Below, piece by piece: positions 9,498 through 18,283 of a stretch of DNA of 64,000 bases. Origin of the DNA: Romboutsia ilealis (GTDB taxonomy: Bacteria; Bacillota; Clostridia; Peptostreptococcales; Peptostreptococcaceae); contig NZ_LN555523.1 of assembly GCF_900015215.1 (NCBI RefSeq), forward strand, positions 2,199,213-2,263,212, written 5' to 3'. Numbering within the stretch: the first letter of the stretch is position 1; every line of letters starts with the position of its first letter. The notes beneath the pieces were generated by a model. The model was not told the DNA's origin, did no database searches, and worked only from the letters and a program-made list of their open reading frames with translations. Made by a program: the position numbers and the translations under genes.

Positions 9498-10334
9498 CTA
9501 TTTATTTGATAATATTTCTTTTATCATAGCGATTTCTTTTTTATGACCTTCATCCTCAAGAGGTGTTTCTAGGAAGAATGGTAGTTTATTTAATTTAGGA
9601 TGGCTCATAAAGTTTATTATAGCATTTAAACCAATCTCACCTTCTCCTATTACTGCATGTCTATCTTTTTTTCCTCCAAAAGGCATCATACTATCGTTTA
9701 AATGTACAGCCTTAAGTCTATCTAATCCTATTATCCTGTCAAACTCAGCTAAAACTCCATCTAAATCATTTACTATATCATATCCTGCTGAAAATATATG
9801 GCATGTATCTAAGCATACACCTAACTTTTCATTATGACTTACTCCATCTATTATTTTTTTAATTTGCTCAAAAGTAAATCCAATTTCAGTTCCTTTTCCA
9901 GACATAGTTTCAAGAAGAACAGTTATATTCTCTTCACCTGTTAGTGTTTCATTTAAAGCATCTACTATTCTTTGTATACCAAAGTCTATTCCTACACCAA
10001 CATGACTACCTGGATGGAAGCACATATACTCTATTCCTAAAGAATCCATCCTTTCTATATCTTCTTTTATAACTTTTCTACCAAACTCATATACTTCATC
10101 CTTTGATCCACCTAAATTCATAGTATAAGGTGCATGTGCTAAAAGTGGTCCAAAATTATATTCTTCTCTTATTTTTTGAAATTTTTCTACATCCTTTTCG
10201 TCAAATGCCTTAGCATTTCCTCCTCTTGGATTTCTACTAAAGAATTGGAATGTATTTGCTCCAATATCTACTGCCATTTGAGCTGCTTTAGCAAATCCTT
10301 TTGATATTGAAATATGTGGTCCTATTACAAGCAT
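9498..10334 (-). CDS. nfo: Endonuclease IV (AP endonuclease)
   Basis: A 278-residue TIM-barrel AP endonuclease with three zinc ions at its active site, acting in base-excision repair. Metal-ligand segments of the family are all visible: [53 protein letters not shown] and the terminal ETP. The length is standard. It stands between the aldo/keto reductase and the ArsR-like regulator, with a terminator upstream separating it from the latter. With Nth six kilobases away, this region carries two base-excision enzymes. Confidence 0.95.
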   Translation of the reverse strand: MLVIGPHISISKGFAKAAQMAVDIGANTFQFFSRNPRGGNAKAFDEKDVEKFQKIREEYNFGPLLAHAPYTMNLGGSKDEVYEFGRKVIKEDIERMDSLGIEYMCFHPGSHVGVGIDFGIQRIVDALNETLTGEENITVLLETMSGKGTEIGFTFEQIKKIIDGVSHNEKLGVCLDTCHIFSAGYDIVNDLDGVLAEFDRIIGLDRLKAVHLNDSMMPFGGKKDRHAVIGEGEIGLNAIINFMSHPKLNKLPFFLETPLEDEGHKKEIAMIKEILSNK

Positions 10335-10381
10335 TTTTAATCTCTCCTTACTAATTAAATTTTCACCTTACTAATATACCC

Positions 10382-10415
10382 AAAAAAATAAGTATCAATT
10401 TTTATTGATACTTAT
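10382..10415 (-). terminator. Terminator after the ArsR-like regulator
   Basis: A 12-bp perfect stem (ATAAGTATCAAT at 10388-10399 and its complement at 10404-10415) followed by a run of seven T on the minus strand. The stem overlaps the regulator's stop codon. Confidence 0.82.
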
Positions 10416-10975
10416 CATAAATTACACGCTTCTTTTTTTTGTACTGGTATTGAAACCATAACTATATCATATTGCGACTCTTCATCTTCTAACTTTCTTT
10501 TATGTACAATTTCCTCTATTTTATATTTTATAGTATTATTAAGTTCTCTAAGTTCATTTTGTGTAAGAGATATATTATGATAATCAACTATATTTTTTTC
10601 TTCTAATACTTGGTCTTCTGCGGCTTGATAAAATAATTCTATTATAGCATCGAATTTTGATAAAAATACTTCATCATCTTCTCCTCTTAGAGATATGTTT
10701 ATTACATTTTTATCTATAACTATATTCTTTGCTTTTGGATAATAGTATTTTTCTACAATTCCCGATTTAATCTTCTCTTCTACTAATTCTAAAATACCCA
10801 CTTTATAAAGTGTTTTTATGTGATAATTTATTTTTGCATGAGGTTCATCAAGCATTTGAGATAACTGTTTTGCTGACAACGGTAAGTCATTAAATGCTTT
10901 TAAAATATCTATTCTTTTCGGATGTACAATAGCTTTAATACATTCTAAATCTCTAAGTACAAGTACTTCTTTCAT
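10415..10975 (-). CDS. ArsR/HTH_20-type winged-helix regulator
   Basis: A 186-residue DNA-binding protein. The first 85 residues form a winged helix: IVHPKRIDILKAF, LSAKQLSQMLDEPHAKINYHIKTL as recognition region, then VGILELVEEK and a wing ending in EKYYYPKAK. The remaining hundred residues are charged and helical without a motif I recognise; no metal-binding cysteine pair is visible, so it is not a metal sensor of the classic ArsR kind. A consensus promoter and a 12-bp palindrome lie just upstream. This fits autoregulation. Its targets are unknown. Confidence 0.75.
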   Translation of the reverse strand: MKEVLVLRDLECIKAIVHPKRIDILKAFNDLPLSAKQLSQMLDEPHAKINYHIKTLYKVGILELVEEKIKSGIVEKYYYPKAKNIVIDKNVINISLRGEDDEVFLSKFDAIIELFYQAAEDQVLEEKNIVDYHNISLTQNELRELNNTIKYKIEEIVHKRKLEDEESQYDIVMVSIPVQKKEACNL

Positions 10976-10987
10976 TCCCCAACCCCC

Positions 10988-10999
10988 TGAAATATTTCA
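10988..10999. promoter_or_regulatory. Palindrome, candidate operator of the ArsR-like regulator
   Basis: A perfect 12-bp palindrome TGAAATATTTCA between the -10 box and the ATG of the regulator gene, about where transcription would start. Position suggests an autorepression site; binding is inferred. Confidence 0.4.
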
Positions 11000-11010
11000 A
11001 TCGTAAGTTA

Positions 11011-11039
11011 ATTATATAATAGTGTTTTTTAGTTGTCAA
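11011..11039 (-). promoter_or_regulatory. Consensus sigma-A promoter of the ArsR-like gene
   Basis: A perfect TTGACA (11034-11039 on the minus strand) and perfect TATAAT (11011-11016) with exactly 17 bases between them. The -10 box is 36 bp upstream of the ATG. Such a full match is rare even in AT-rich genomes. Confidence 0.8.
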
Positions 11040-11052
11040 AAAATTCTATAAT

Positions 11053-11970
11053 TTAAAATATATTTAACTCTAACTTTTCAGATAAATCTTCTAAAACCTT
11101 AATCCCAGCTATACTATTTCCTTTTTTATCAAGTGCTGGTCCATAAACTCCTATACCCATTTTTTCTGGAACAGAAGCCATTACTCCCCCTCCAACACCA
11201 GATTTTGCAGGTATTCCAACCCTTATAGCAAATTCACCTGATGCATCATACATTCCACAAGTAACCATGAATGTTTTAATCATTCTAGAAACTTTTTCAC
11301 TAATCAATCTTTCTTTGCTTTCTATATCTACTCCGTACATTGCAAGATTTATTCCAATTCTTGCTAAATCTACGCAATCTATTTCTATAGAGCATTGTTT
11401 AAAGTATAAATCTAATATTTCTTCTACATCGCCATTTATAAATCCGTCATTTTTTAATAAATATGCCATAGCTCTATTTCTATCTCCAGTTAGCTTTTCT
11501 GATTTATAAACTTCGTAGTTTATCCCAATGCTATCATTATTAGCTAATCGTCTAAAGAACTGTAACATTCTTTCTTCTTTTTCTTCTAAGCTATTACCTT
11601 TTATAAGCGATGTAGTTACTATTGCACCTGCATTTATCATAGGATTCGAAGGTTTTTTTGTATCATTTGTTTCCAATTTCATTATCGAGTTAAACGGGTC
11701 TCCACTTGGTTCCATACCTACCTTAGAAAATACACTTGTCCAATCATTATCCATTAAAGCCATAGCTAAAACTATAGGCTTAGATATACTTTGTATTGTA
11801 AATTTAGTATTGTAATTTCCAGCTGTATATATTTTATTATTATTATCAATTATGCATATACCTAAATCACTTCTTTTTGCATTTTTTAATTCTGGTATAT
11901 AGCTAGCAACCTGACCATAGTTAGTATATTTTTTATTCTCATCTATTACTTGTTTTAATAAGTTATTCAT
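11053..11970 (-). CDS. glsA: Glutaminase
   Basis: A 305-residue enzyme that hydrolyses glutamine to glutamate and ammonia, of the beta-lactamase-like serine fold. The Ser-x-x-Lys motif is SISK (61-64), within the typical TIQSISKP. Other family segments are GMEPSGDPFNS, NPMINAGAI, MAYLLKNDGFI, VTCGMYDASGEFA and the C-terminal GVGGGVMASVPEKMGIGVY. Length and order are normal. It is transcribed alone on the minus strand, downstream of a long palindromic element. Confidence 0.94.
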   Translation of the reverse strand: MNNLLKQVIDENKKYTNYGQVASYIPELKNAKRSDLGICIIDNNNKIYTAGNYNTKFTIQSISKPIVLAMALMDNDWTSVFSKVGMEPSGDPFNSIMKLETNDTKKPSNPMINAGAIVTTSLIKGNSLEEKEERMLQFFRRLANNDSIGINYEVYKSEKLTGDRNRAMAYLLKNDGFINGDVEEILDLYFKQCSIEIDCVDLARIGINLAMYGVDIESKERLISEKVSRMIKTFMVTCGMYDASGEFAIRVGIPAKSGVGGGVMASVPEKMGIGVYGPALDKKGNSIAGIKVLEDLSEKLELNIF

Positions 11971-12033
11971 TACTTCCTCCTTAGTAAATAATATTTATAA
12001 ATGTATTATGTAATGTAAAAAGGAGCATATCAA

Positions 12034-12206
12034 AATATATTTATTTATAATAATAAACTCATTGTGCTAGTTAATTCTAGTCATTAAAAATACTAGATTT
12101 TATGATAAAGTATTTTCTTAGCTAAAAAGCTATCTATTATATTTTTAATATATACGATATATTAACTAGCACAATGTATTAATAAATATAATTATAAATA
12201 AATATT
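12034..12206. repeat. Long imperfect palindrome (hairpin element) between the nucleoside kinase and glsA
   Basis: Arms of about 40 bp facing each other over a loop of about 85 bp. The innermost part is a perfect 16-bp inverted repeat (CATTGTGCTAGTTAAT at 12060-12075 and its complement at 12161-12176). The outer arms are AT-rich and pair with bulges. The loop holds smaller hairpins (CTAGT/ACTAG; AGCT...AGCT). It has no coding potential. It may be a mobile miniature element or a structured RNA leader or trailer. Confidence 0.7.
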
Positions 12207-12229
12207 CTAATATATCCCTCTCTTACTTA

Positions 12230-13897
12230 TTAGTCTACTATCTTACTTCCACCTATAAATTCCCTTAATATGGATGTAGAAGGTATATCTGATGTATCTT
12301 CTAATTCAATAAAATACTGTAGAAATTTAAGAAGTCTGTTAGCTTCTATATATGCTTCGTCATCACTTTTTATTTCTTCTAACAATGGTTTAGCATATTT
12401 TTTTAATACTGCTAACTCATAAACACATGCTGAGTTAAATATTATATCCGCTTCTTCCTGATATGGAAATATATTTATCTTTTCACCTCTTCTTACAGAA
12501 TCCCAATTCATAATCGTATGTTTAGCACTATATCCTCTAAAGTTATGATCTCTTACCATTCTTCTTATAAGCCTTAAATCTGTCGTAGGTATTCTATTAT
12601 AATCATCTAAGTTTATTTGTGTCAAAGCACTAATATATATTTTAAATTTATCTTCATCCGGTATCGATGATGTCAATATTGGATTTAATCCGTGTATACC
12701 TTCTAATATTATAGGTTGATTTTCTTTTATTTTTAACTTTTTATAATTTTCTTCTCTTTTCCCTGTTTTAAAATTAAATTTAGGCAGACTTACTTCTTTT
12801 CCATTTAATAAATTTTTTAAATCTGAATTAAATCTTTCTAAATCTATTGCATATATTGATTCAAAATCATATTTACCAAATTCATCTAAAGGCGTATCCT
12901 CTCTATTTAAAAAGTAATCATCTAATGATATTGTTATAGGAGTTAATCCATTAACCTTAAGATGTATACATAATCTATTGGCAAAACTAGTTTTTCCAGA
13001 TGAAGATGGTGCCGCTATAAGTACAACTCTCTTTTTCTGTTCCTTTATCATGTCTGCTATTTGAGATAATTTTTTCTCGTGTAAAGCTTCAACCATTCTT
13101 ATGACTTCTCCATATTGATTGTTTTCTATTACTTTATTTAGAGTTATAACTTTATCTACATCTATTACCTTAGCCCATTCTTCCGCTTCTCTATAAATAT
13201 CTGCAAGCTTTGGTTGCGGTACATATTTTATAACTTTTGTTTTATCAAATTCACTCGGACCTAATAATATTACTCCATTTTTATACTGTTTTAAATCAAA
13301 AGTTTTTATATATCCTGTTGAAGGTAGCATATGCCCATAAAAATGATTGATATAATTATTACATTTATATATTTTTACATCGTCATATTCTTTATATCTT
13401 AATAACTCAGCTTTTTCATACATCCCATGATCTTCAAATATTTTAATCGCATTTGACTTAGTTGTAGATATCTTTTCTATTTTATAATTTTTATCTATTA
13501 TATCTTGCATCTTGTTTTTAATATTTTCAATGTCAAAATTTTGAAGTTTTGTATCTTTATGAACTTCACAATAAAGTCCCTTTGATAAAGAATGCTCAAT
13601 CGTAACTCTAGCTTTATTAAATAATTCATTACAAGCCATTATAAATATAAAAGACATTGTCCTAGCATATACTCTTGAACCATCTGCATTTGTTGTATCT
13701 AAAAATTTTATATTACAATCTTCTTTTACTTCATAACTTAATTCTCTTAATTTGTTGTTTATATTTGCAAGTGTTATATATCCCTTAAATTTACTATCGA
13801 TATCTTTTACTATATTTTCTAAAACTATGCCTGAAGAACCATCTTCTAAATAATACTCTCTTTCTTCGTTATTAACACATATGTTTATACTACTCAT
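12230..13897 (-). CDS. Nucleoside (uridine-type) kinase with ThrRS-like N-terminal domains
   Basis: A 555-residue fusion protein found widely in clostridia. Residues 1-60 look like a TGS domain, and about 75-180 like the second additional domain of threonyl-tRNA synthetase (ADGSRVYARTMSF, then the HSLSKGLYCEV segment). The C-terminal half is a phosphoribulokinase/uridine kinase: P-loop AAPSSSGKTS (about 290-299), SLDDYFLNRED and the later RLIRRMVRDHNFRG. It probably phosphorylates a nucleoside, feeding the pyrimidine salvage pathway; the exact substrate is uncertain. It is the first of two closely spaced plausible partners with the isomerase-like gene upstream. Confidence 0.8.
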   Translation of the reverse strand: MSSINICVNNEEREYYLEDGSSGIVLENIVKDIDSKFKGYITLANINNKLRELSYEVKEDCNIKFLDTTNADGSRVYARTMSFIFIMACNELFNKARVTIEHSLSKGLYCEVHKDTKLQNFDIENIKNKMQDIIDKNYKIEKISTTKSNAIKIFEDHGMYEKAELLRYKEYDDVKIYKCNNYINHFYGHMLPSTGYIKTFDLKQYKNGVILLGPSEFDKTKVIKYVPQPKLADIYREAEEWAKVIDVDKVITLNKVIENNQYGEVIRMVEALHEKKLSQIADMIKEQKKRVVLIAAPSSSGKTSFANRLCIHLKVNGLTPITISLDDYFLNREDTPLDEFGKYDFESIYAIDLERFNSDLKNLLNGKEVSLPKFNFKTGKREENYKKLKIKENQPIILEGIHGLNPILTSSIPDEDKFKIYISALTQINLDDYNRIPTTDLRLIRRMVRDHNFRGYSAKHTIMNWDSVRRGEKINIFPYQEEADIIFNSACVYELAVLKKYAKPLLEEIKSDDEAYIEANRLLKFLQYFIELEDTSDIPSTSILREFIGGSKIVD

Positions 13898-13939
13898 AAT
13901 ATATACTCCCTTCTTTCAATATAGTAAAAAAGGAGTATA

Positions 13940-14701
13940 TCATACCCCTTTTTTTATTCTATCTAATATATCTATAGTCTCTTTAATCTGATTATGATTA
14001 ATTTCTAATATTAAGTACTTTACATTAACACTTAATAATCTCTTGATTTCATTTTCTTGCAAAATACCTCTTCCTATACCTAAATGGCTATCATCTATAC
14101 CATTATTGTCACTTAAATGAATTATTTCTAATCTATCATTTAAATTGCTGATATAGTCACTGCTATTTATTAAATTATGACCTGTGTCATAGCAAAAACA
14201 CAAATTTCCATTTTCAATTTTATTAAATATATATTCAAAATCATCATATATATATCCAATATTTGAAAAATCTCCACTCTTAGAATAAGTATTCTCTATA
14301 GATACTCTTTTATTACTCTTTTTTAATAAATCTTCAAAAAATGAAACACTGTTGTCTAAGTATTTTTTTCTATTTTTATATAGTCTTTCAGATAGTACAT
14401 AACCTAAATGCATATTAAAATATACTATATTTAAATCTTTTAGTTGGTTTTCCATGCTATTTATGAAATCTATCCATGAATTTCTTATATATTTTATATT
14501 CTCACAAGAATTAAGTTCCATTGGAAGATGTATTCCTAATGATAAATTTAATTTCTCAAACTCATTTTTATATTTATGTAACTTAATACATTCATCTAAA
14601 TTATCTAAACCTACTTCTATATGGTTAATTCTATCAACTTCTCTACAAAGTTCTAATGCTTTATCTAAATTAAATAAAAGAGCAGATATACCTAATCTCA
14701 T
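13940..14701 (-). CDS. Sugar phosphate isomerase/epimerase-like TIM barrel protein
   Basis: A 253-residue member of the AP_endonuc_2 (xylose isomerase-like) fold. It shows the barrel's metal-site pattern: EVGLDNLDE near the start, SIENTYSKSGDF in the middle (Glu ligand), CYDTGHNLI (Asp and His ligands), IHLSDNNGIDDSHLGIGRG and ILEIN at the end. These match sugar isomerases more than DNA repair enzymes. Its substrate is unknown. It starts only 8 bp after the signal peptidase gene, so the two are surely co-transcribed. Confidence 0.75.
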   Translation of the reverse strand: MRLGISALLFNLDKALELCREVDRINHIEVGLDNLDECIKLHKYKNEFEKLNLSLGIHLPMELNSCENIKYIRNSWIDFINSMENQLKDLNIVYFNMHLGYVLSERLYKNRKKYLDNSVSFFEDLLKKSNKRVSIENTYSKSGDFSNIGYIYDDFEYIFNKIENGNLCFCYDTGHNLINSSDYISNLNDRLEIIHLSDNNGIDDSHLGIGRGILQENEIKRLLSVNVKYLILEINHNQIKETIDILDRIKKGV

Positions 14702-14709
14702 ATACTTAC

Positions 14710-15243
14710 CTAACTTACAATACCTATTTTATTAAATGGGAATAATCTTATCATAACTTTCCCCATTATATCTTTTTCATCAACTAGTCCAACACTTTCA
14801 TATCTACTATCTAAACTTTTTTCTCTATTATCTCCCATAGCAAATACTTTACCTTCTGGAACTACCATATCTATATCTCCGCTAGTATAATTTTCATGTA
14901 TATATGGCTCATCTAAAAGTTTATCATTTACATATACTTTAGAATCTTCTATCTTTATATGTTGTCCTTCTGTCGCTATAACCCTTTTAACTAAATCTTT
15001 TGGTTTTCCATCATCTTGCAGAAGATTAGTTTTAAATACTATTATATCGCCATCTTTTGGTTCTCCTATTTTATAAGACATTCTATTTATTATTAAATAA
15101 TCATTTTCGACTAATGTTGGATACATAGATTCCCCTCTAACTAAAGTAGGTCTTATAAATTGAGTTATTATAAAAGCAAATACTAATGCTGTAGCTATTA
15201 CTTTTATCCACTCAATTAACTCCTTCTTAAACTTTTCACTCAC
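14710..15243 (-). CDS. lepB: Signal peptidase I
   Basis: A 177-residue membrane protease that cleaves signal peptides of secreted proteins. One N-terminal membrane helix (about 12-30) is followed by the catalytic serine in RGESMYPT (Ser39) and the catalytic lysine in LVKRVIA (Lys85), then the GDNREKSLDSR box. This is the short Gram-positive type with a single anchor. The order of genes is HEPN-like protein, lepB, isomerase-like, all minus and tightly packed. Confidence 0.93.
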   Translation of the reverse strand: MSEKFKKELIEWIKVIATALVFAFIITQFIRPTLVRGESMYPTLVENDYLIINRMSYKIGEPKDGDIIVFKTNLLQDDGKPKDLVKRVIATEGQHIKIEDSKVYVNDKLLDEPYIHENYTSGDIDMVVPEGKVFAMGDNREKSLDSRYESVGLVDEKDIMGKVMIRLFPFNKIGIVS

Positions 15244-15264
15244 TCACACCATCTCCTTATAAAA

Positions 15265-16065
15265 TTAATGATTTTCATGGCTTCCTATCATATGGATAGC
15301 CATCTCATTAATATCATCATATTTATTTGAACTAATACCTAAGTCCAAAAGCTCACATGCTTTAACTAAATCTCTCATAACTTCCATTGGACTTCCATAA
15401 ATCTCTTCAATTTTCTCTTTACTTATACCCTTAAAACCATGCCCTACAGGACTTTCATTTCTAAGCCTTATCAAGCTTTCCAACCTATCGTTATTTAGTA
15501 TTTCTAATACCTTTTCCATTCTTTTAGTTTTCTTTATATGTCTATTTATGTACTGAGTTACCCCTTTAATTAGATTCCCACTATAAATATTATACTTCTT
15601 TTTTAATGTATATAGTATATTTTTCTTTGATACCATATATCCATGCATTGATACTTTATAGTTTTTAGATTCTTTAGTACTCACAAATATATACTTAAAT
15701 AATGCTTCTTTTAACCTATAAAGTCTGCCTATAAAATCTATATATTCTTCATTTACAATTTGAATTTTTATATTCTCAATTAATTCAGATAATATATCTT
15801 CTGGTTCCCCCTGTTCTAAATTATTTAAATTAGTTATCAATTTTTTTATTTCGCTTCTAGTTAGCATCTGGCTACTCATCTTTTCTATCGATTCTAAAGC
15901 CCTTTTAAATTCAAAGTTAACAGAATATTGACATGATTCGATTAAAAAATACAAATCTCCATCTATAATTCCAGCCTCTTCTAATATATCTAATACTGCA
16001 TCATAATCATATCTTTGTAAAAATTTTGATATAGCATACTCTTGATTTTCACTTAAAATCTCCAT
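15265..16065 (-). CDS. HEPN-domain protein of unknown function (Csm6-like C-terminal region without CARF)
   Basis: A 266-residue helical protein. I see no signal peptide or membrane segment. Near its C-terminus is RNESPVGH (Arg202 to His209), an R-x6-H motif with the Asn after Arg that is typical of HEPN ribonucleases, within LRNESPVGHGF. The wording resembles the HEPN half of CRISPR ancillary nucleases Csm6/Csx1, as does the N-terminal FLQRYDYDAVLDILEE. No CARF (ligand-binding) domain is present and no CRISPR locus is in the window. It lies 21 bp before lepB in the same transcript. RNase activity is inferred only from the motif; it could be a regulator or a stand-alone defence or stress RNase. 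Confidence 0.6.
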   Translation of the reverse strand: MEILSENQEYAISKFLQRYDYDAVLDILEEAGIIDGDLYFLIESCQYSVNFEFKRALESIEKMSSQMLTRSEIKKLITNLNNLEQGEPEDILSELIENIKIQIVNEEYIDFIGRLYRLKEALFKYIFVSTKESKNYKVSMHGYMVSKKNILYTLKKKYNIYSGNLIKGVTQYINRHIKKTKRMEKVLEILNNDRLESLIRLRNESPVGHGFKGISKEKIEEIYGSPMEVMRDLVKACELLDLGISSNKYDDINEMAIHMIGSHENH

Positions 16066-16132
16066 AACATACCTCCATAAAATAGTTTTATATTTTATTA
16101 TTGAACTATATTGGAGATTTTATTAAATAATT

Positions 16133-17431
16133 TTAGTAATTTATCCTTAATCCTTTCGGATAATGATTTTTTAAAATGCCATTAGATTCTTTTCCCCATC
16201 CAAGACCTATACCTTCTACACAAACTAAAACCCATCCTCTGCTTTTTCCTGTTTCTATAGTGTTTCCTCTTAAATAGTCTAAGATTTTATCATCTTGTAC
16301 ACTAAAGTTTTCTACATTTTTTACATCTTCCATCTTCAGATAATGAGCTAATGCATGAGATGGCTCGAATCTATTTTTCTTTAGCATACCTAAATGCAGT
16401 CCATATCTTAATACTTTTAACTTTTTAGTATCTGGGTGTTCTTCAGGTAGTAAATATAAATTTTCTCCTCTTATATCAAACCTACTTTCTATAGATATAT
16501 TTAAGAATTTCTTTTCAAACTCTCTATAATCCTTTACTTCTTTATCATTATTCTTTATTTTTATATATTTTACATTACAATCTTCATTTTCTAATTTTTG
16601 AATTTTAGCAACAAAATGACCTTCTCCGCTTGCTTTATGAGGCCATATTCTTTGCATTTCAATTAATTTAGCATCTTCATGTTCAGATATAAACTCAATT
16701 ATCACATCTTCATTCTCTTCTTTTGCAAATGTACAAGTAGAATATACTAATATTCCACCATTTTTTAACATATCATATCCATCTCTTATAATATCTTTTT
16801 GTATACTTTGACACTCTAGAACTTTAGCATAACTCCAATCAGTTATAGCAACCTCATCTTTTCTAAACATACCTTGTCCTGAACAAGGTGCATCAATTAC
16901 TACCTTATCAAAATATCCTGTAAATACCTTTCTCAAATTATTAGAGTCAGTATTTGTTATTATACAATTTTTAGCTCCAAATCTCTCTAAATTTTCTCCT
17001 AATGCTCTTATTCTAGTAGGATTTATTTCATTTGATACTAATAATCCTGTATCATTTAGCTTTGATAATATATATGTAGATTTTCCTCCTGGAGCAGCAC
17101 ACATATCAAGAATCTTATCTCCTTCTTTTATATCAAGATGAGGAACTACACTCATTGCAGATGGTTCCTGCAAATAATATGCACCTGCTTCATGTAATGG
17201 ACTTTTACCTGGTCTATCTATCTCCTCGTTATAATAAAATCCTTCATCCGCCCAAGGTATAGGCTTTAAACTATATAAATTTAAATTTAATAATTTCTCT
17301 TTATTTATTTTTAAAGTATTAACTCTTAATCCTGTTGTTTTCGGTTCATCATAACTTTTTATAAAATCATCATATTCATCCATAAGAAGTTCTTTCATAT
17401 CATCTAAAAATCTTTGTGGTAGTTCTTTCAA
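16133..17431 (-). CDS. RsmF/NOP2-family rRNA (cytosine-5) methyltransferase
   Basis: A 432-residue S-adenosylmethionine-dependent RNA m5C methyltransferase. The binding motif is MCAAPGGKSTYI, the catalytic cysteines are in DAPCSGQGMFRKDE and YSTCTF, and the C-terminal region (from about 300) looks like the RsmF-type pre-PUA/PUA RNA-binding part ending in GWGKE. That architecture points to the 16S-specific RsmF/YebU group; the target base is not provable from sequence. It starts 2 bp after the PrsW stop, so the two genes are co-transcribed. Confidence 0.86.
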   Translation of the reverse strand: MKELPQRFLDDMKELLMDEYDDFIKSYDEPKTTGLRVNTLKINKEKLLNLNLYSLKPIPWADEGFYYNEEIDRPGKSPLHEAGAYYLQEPSAMSVVPHLDIKEGDKILDMCAAPGGKSTYILSKLNDTGLLVSNEINPTRIRALGENLERFGAKNCIITNTDSNNLRKVFTGYFDKVVIDAPCSGQGMFRKDEVAITDWSYAKVLECQSIQKDIIRDGYDMLKNGGILVYSTCTFAKEENEDVIIEFISEHEDAKLIEMQRIWPHKASGEGHFVAKIQKLENEDCNVKYIKIKNNDKEVKDYREFEKKFLNISIESRFDIRGENLYLLPEEHPDTKKLKVLRYGLHLGMLKKNRFEPSHALAHYLKMEDVKNVENFSVQDDKILDYLRGNTIETGKSRGWVLVCVEGIGLGWGKESNGILKNHYPKGLRINY

Positions 17432-17433
17432 TT

Positions 17434-18165
17434 CTAATCGTCCTTTCTTTTTTTATGCATAATAACTTTATGTCTTTTTAAAAATTTCTTTCTAGAATTA
17501 TTGGTATATTCATCTAATTTATCTAAACTAATTTTCCATAAATATACTATATAAGCTATAAATACTATAATAGACCATCTATATTGTATCATCAATATAA
17601 AATCAAAAACTCCGTGTAATAAAACAGGCAATATTATAGATACTATTAAGTATTTTCTTTTTTTAGCTTTAGAACTAGTGAATCTATATTTTGAAATATA
17701 ATATCCCATAATTACAGCAAACATCATATGTGCAGGAACTGATATTATCGATCTTATGACTCCCACCTCAAAAGCTGATGTTGGATCCTCAAATAGTATA
17801 TATATTATATTTTCAACAGTTGCAAATCCTAAGGATAAAAATACTGAATATATAATTCCATCTAACCTTTCATTAAAGTTTTTTTCTTTTAGTAAGTTCG
17901 GTATAAGAACTAAAGCTTTTAATCCTTCTTCAACTAGTCCCGCAACTATAAAAGACATATAGAAGATATAAGTTTTTCCTATAAATATATTTATTTTTAT
18001 AAGTGTTTCTTCTGTATAAATTGCTAGTATACTTACTAAAATACCAATTATAAAAAACTTACTTAATATACATATGGGCTCCTTATCATATTTATCTTTT
18101 AAATATATCCATAATATAATTGTTACAACTGGTGCTATAGCCAGTATTAATAGATCTAATTTCAT
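17434..18165 (-). CDS. prsW: PrsW-family intramembrane metalloprotease
   Basis: A 243-residue protein with about seven or eight membrane helices. The family's metal-site motifs are all there: EEGLKAL on one helix, TVENIIYI, HMMFAVIMGYY and HGVFDFIL on others. In Bacillus, PrsW makes the first cut in the anti-sigma factor RsiW. Here no anti-sigma gene is adjacent; the RsiV-like protein at 19.6-21.0 kb is the nearest candidate partner, which is speculation. The tail is very basic (KKFLKRHKVIMHKKRK). It is divergent from sleC. Confidence 0.85.
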   Translation of the reverse strand: MKLDLLILAIAPVVTIILWIYLKDKYDKEPICILSKFFIIGILVSILAIYTEETLIKINIFIGKTYIFYMSFIVAGLVEEGLKALVLIPNLLKEKNFNERLDGIIYSVFLSLGFATVENIIYILFEDPTSAFEVGVIRSIISVPAHMMFAVIMGYYISKYRFTSSKAKKRKYLIVSIILPVLLHGVFDFILMIQYRWSIIVFIAYIVYLWKISLDKLDEYTNNSRKKFLKRHKVIMHKKRKDD

Positions 18166-18283
18166 AAATTAATCCTCTCTTTATATTTTATAAATATATT
18201 ATTTCCATTTAGCTTAACAAAATAATAACTATCTTCATAGTATGAATATAGAAAAGTATTATTTAATATGAAGAGGTGATTAT

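Noticed and set aside
15265..16065. Calling the HEPN protein a CRISPR-associated Csm6
   Set aside because: No CARF domain and no CRISPR context; only the HEPN-like motif supports a link.
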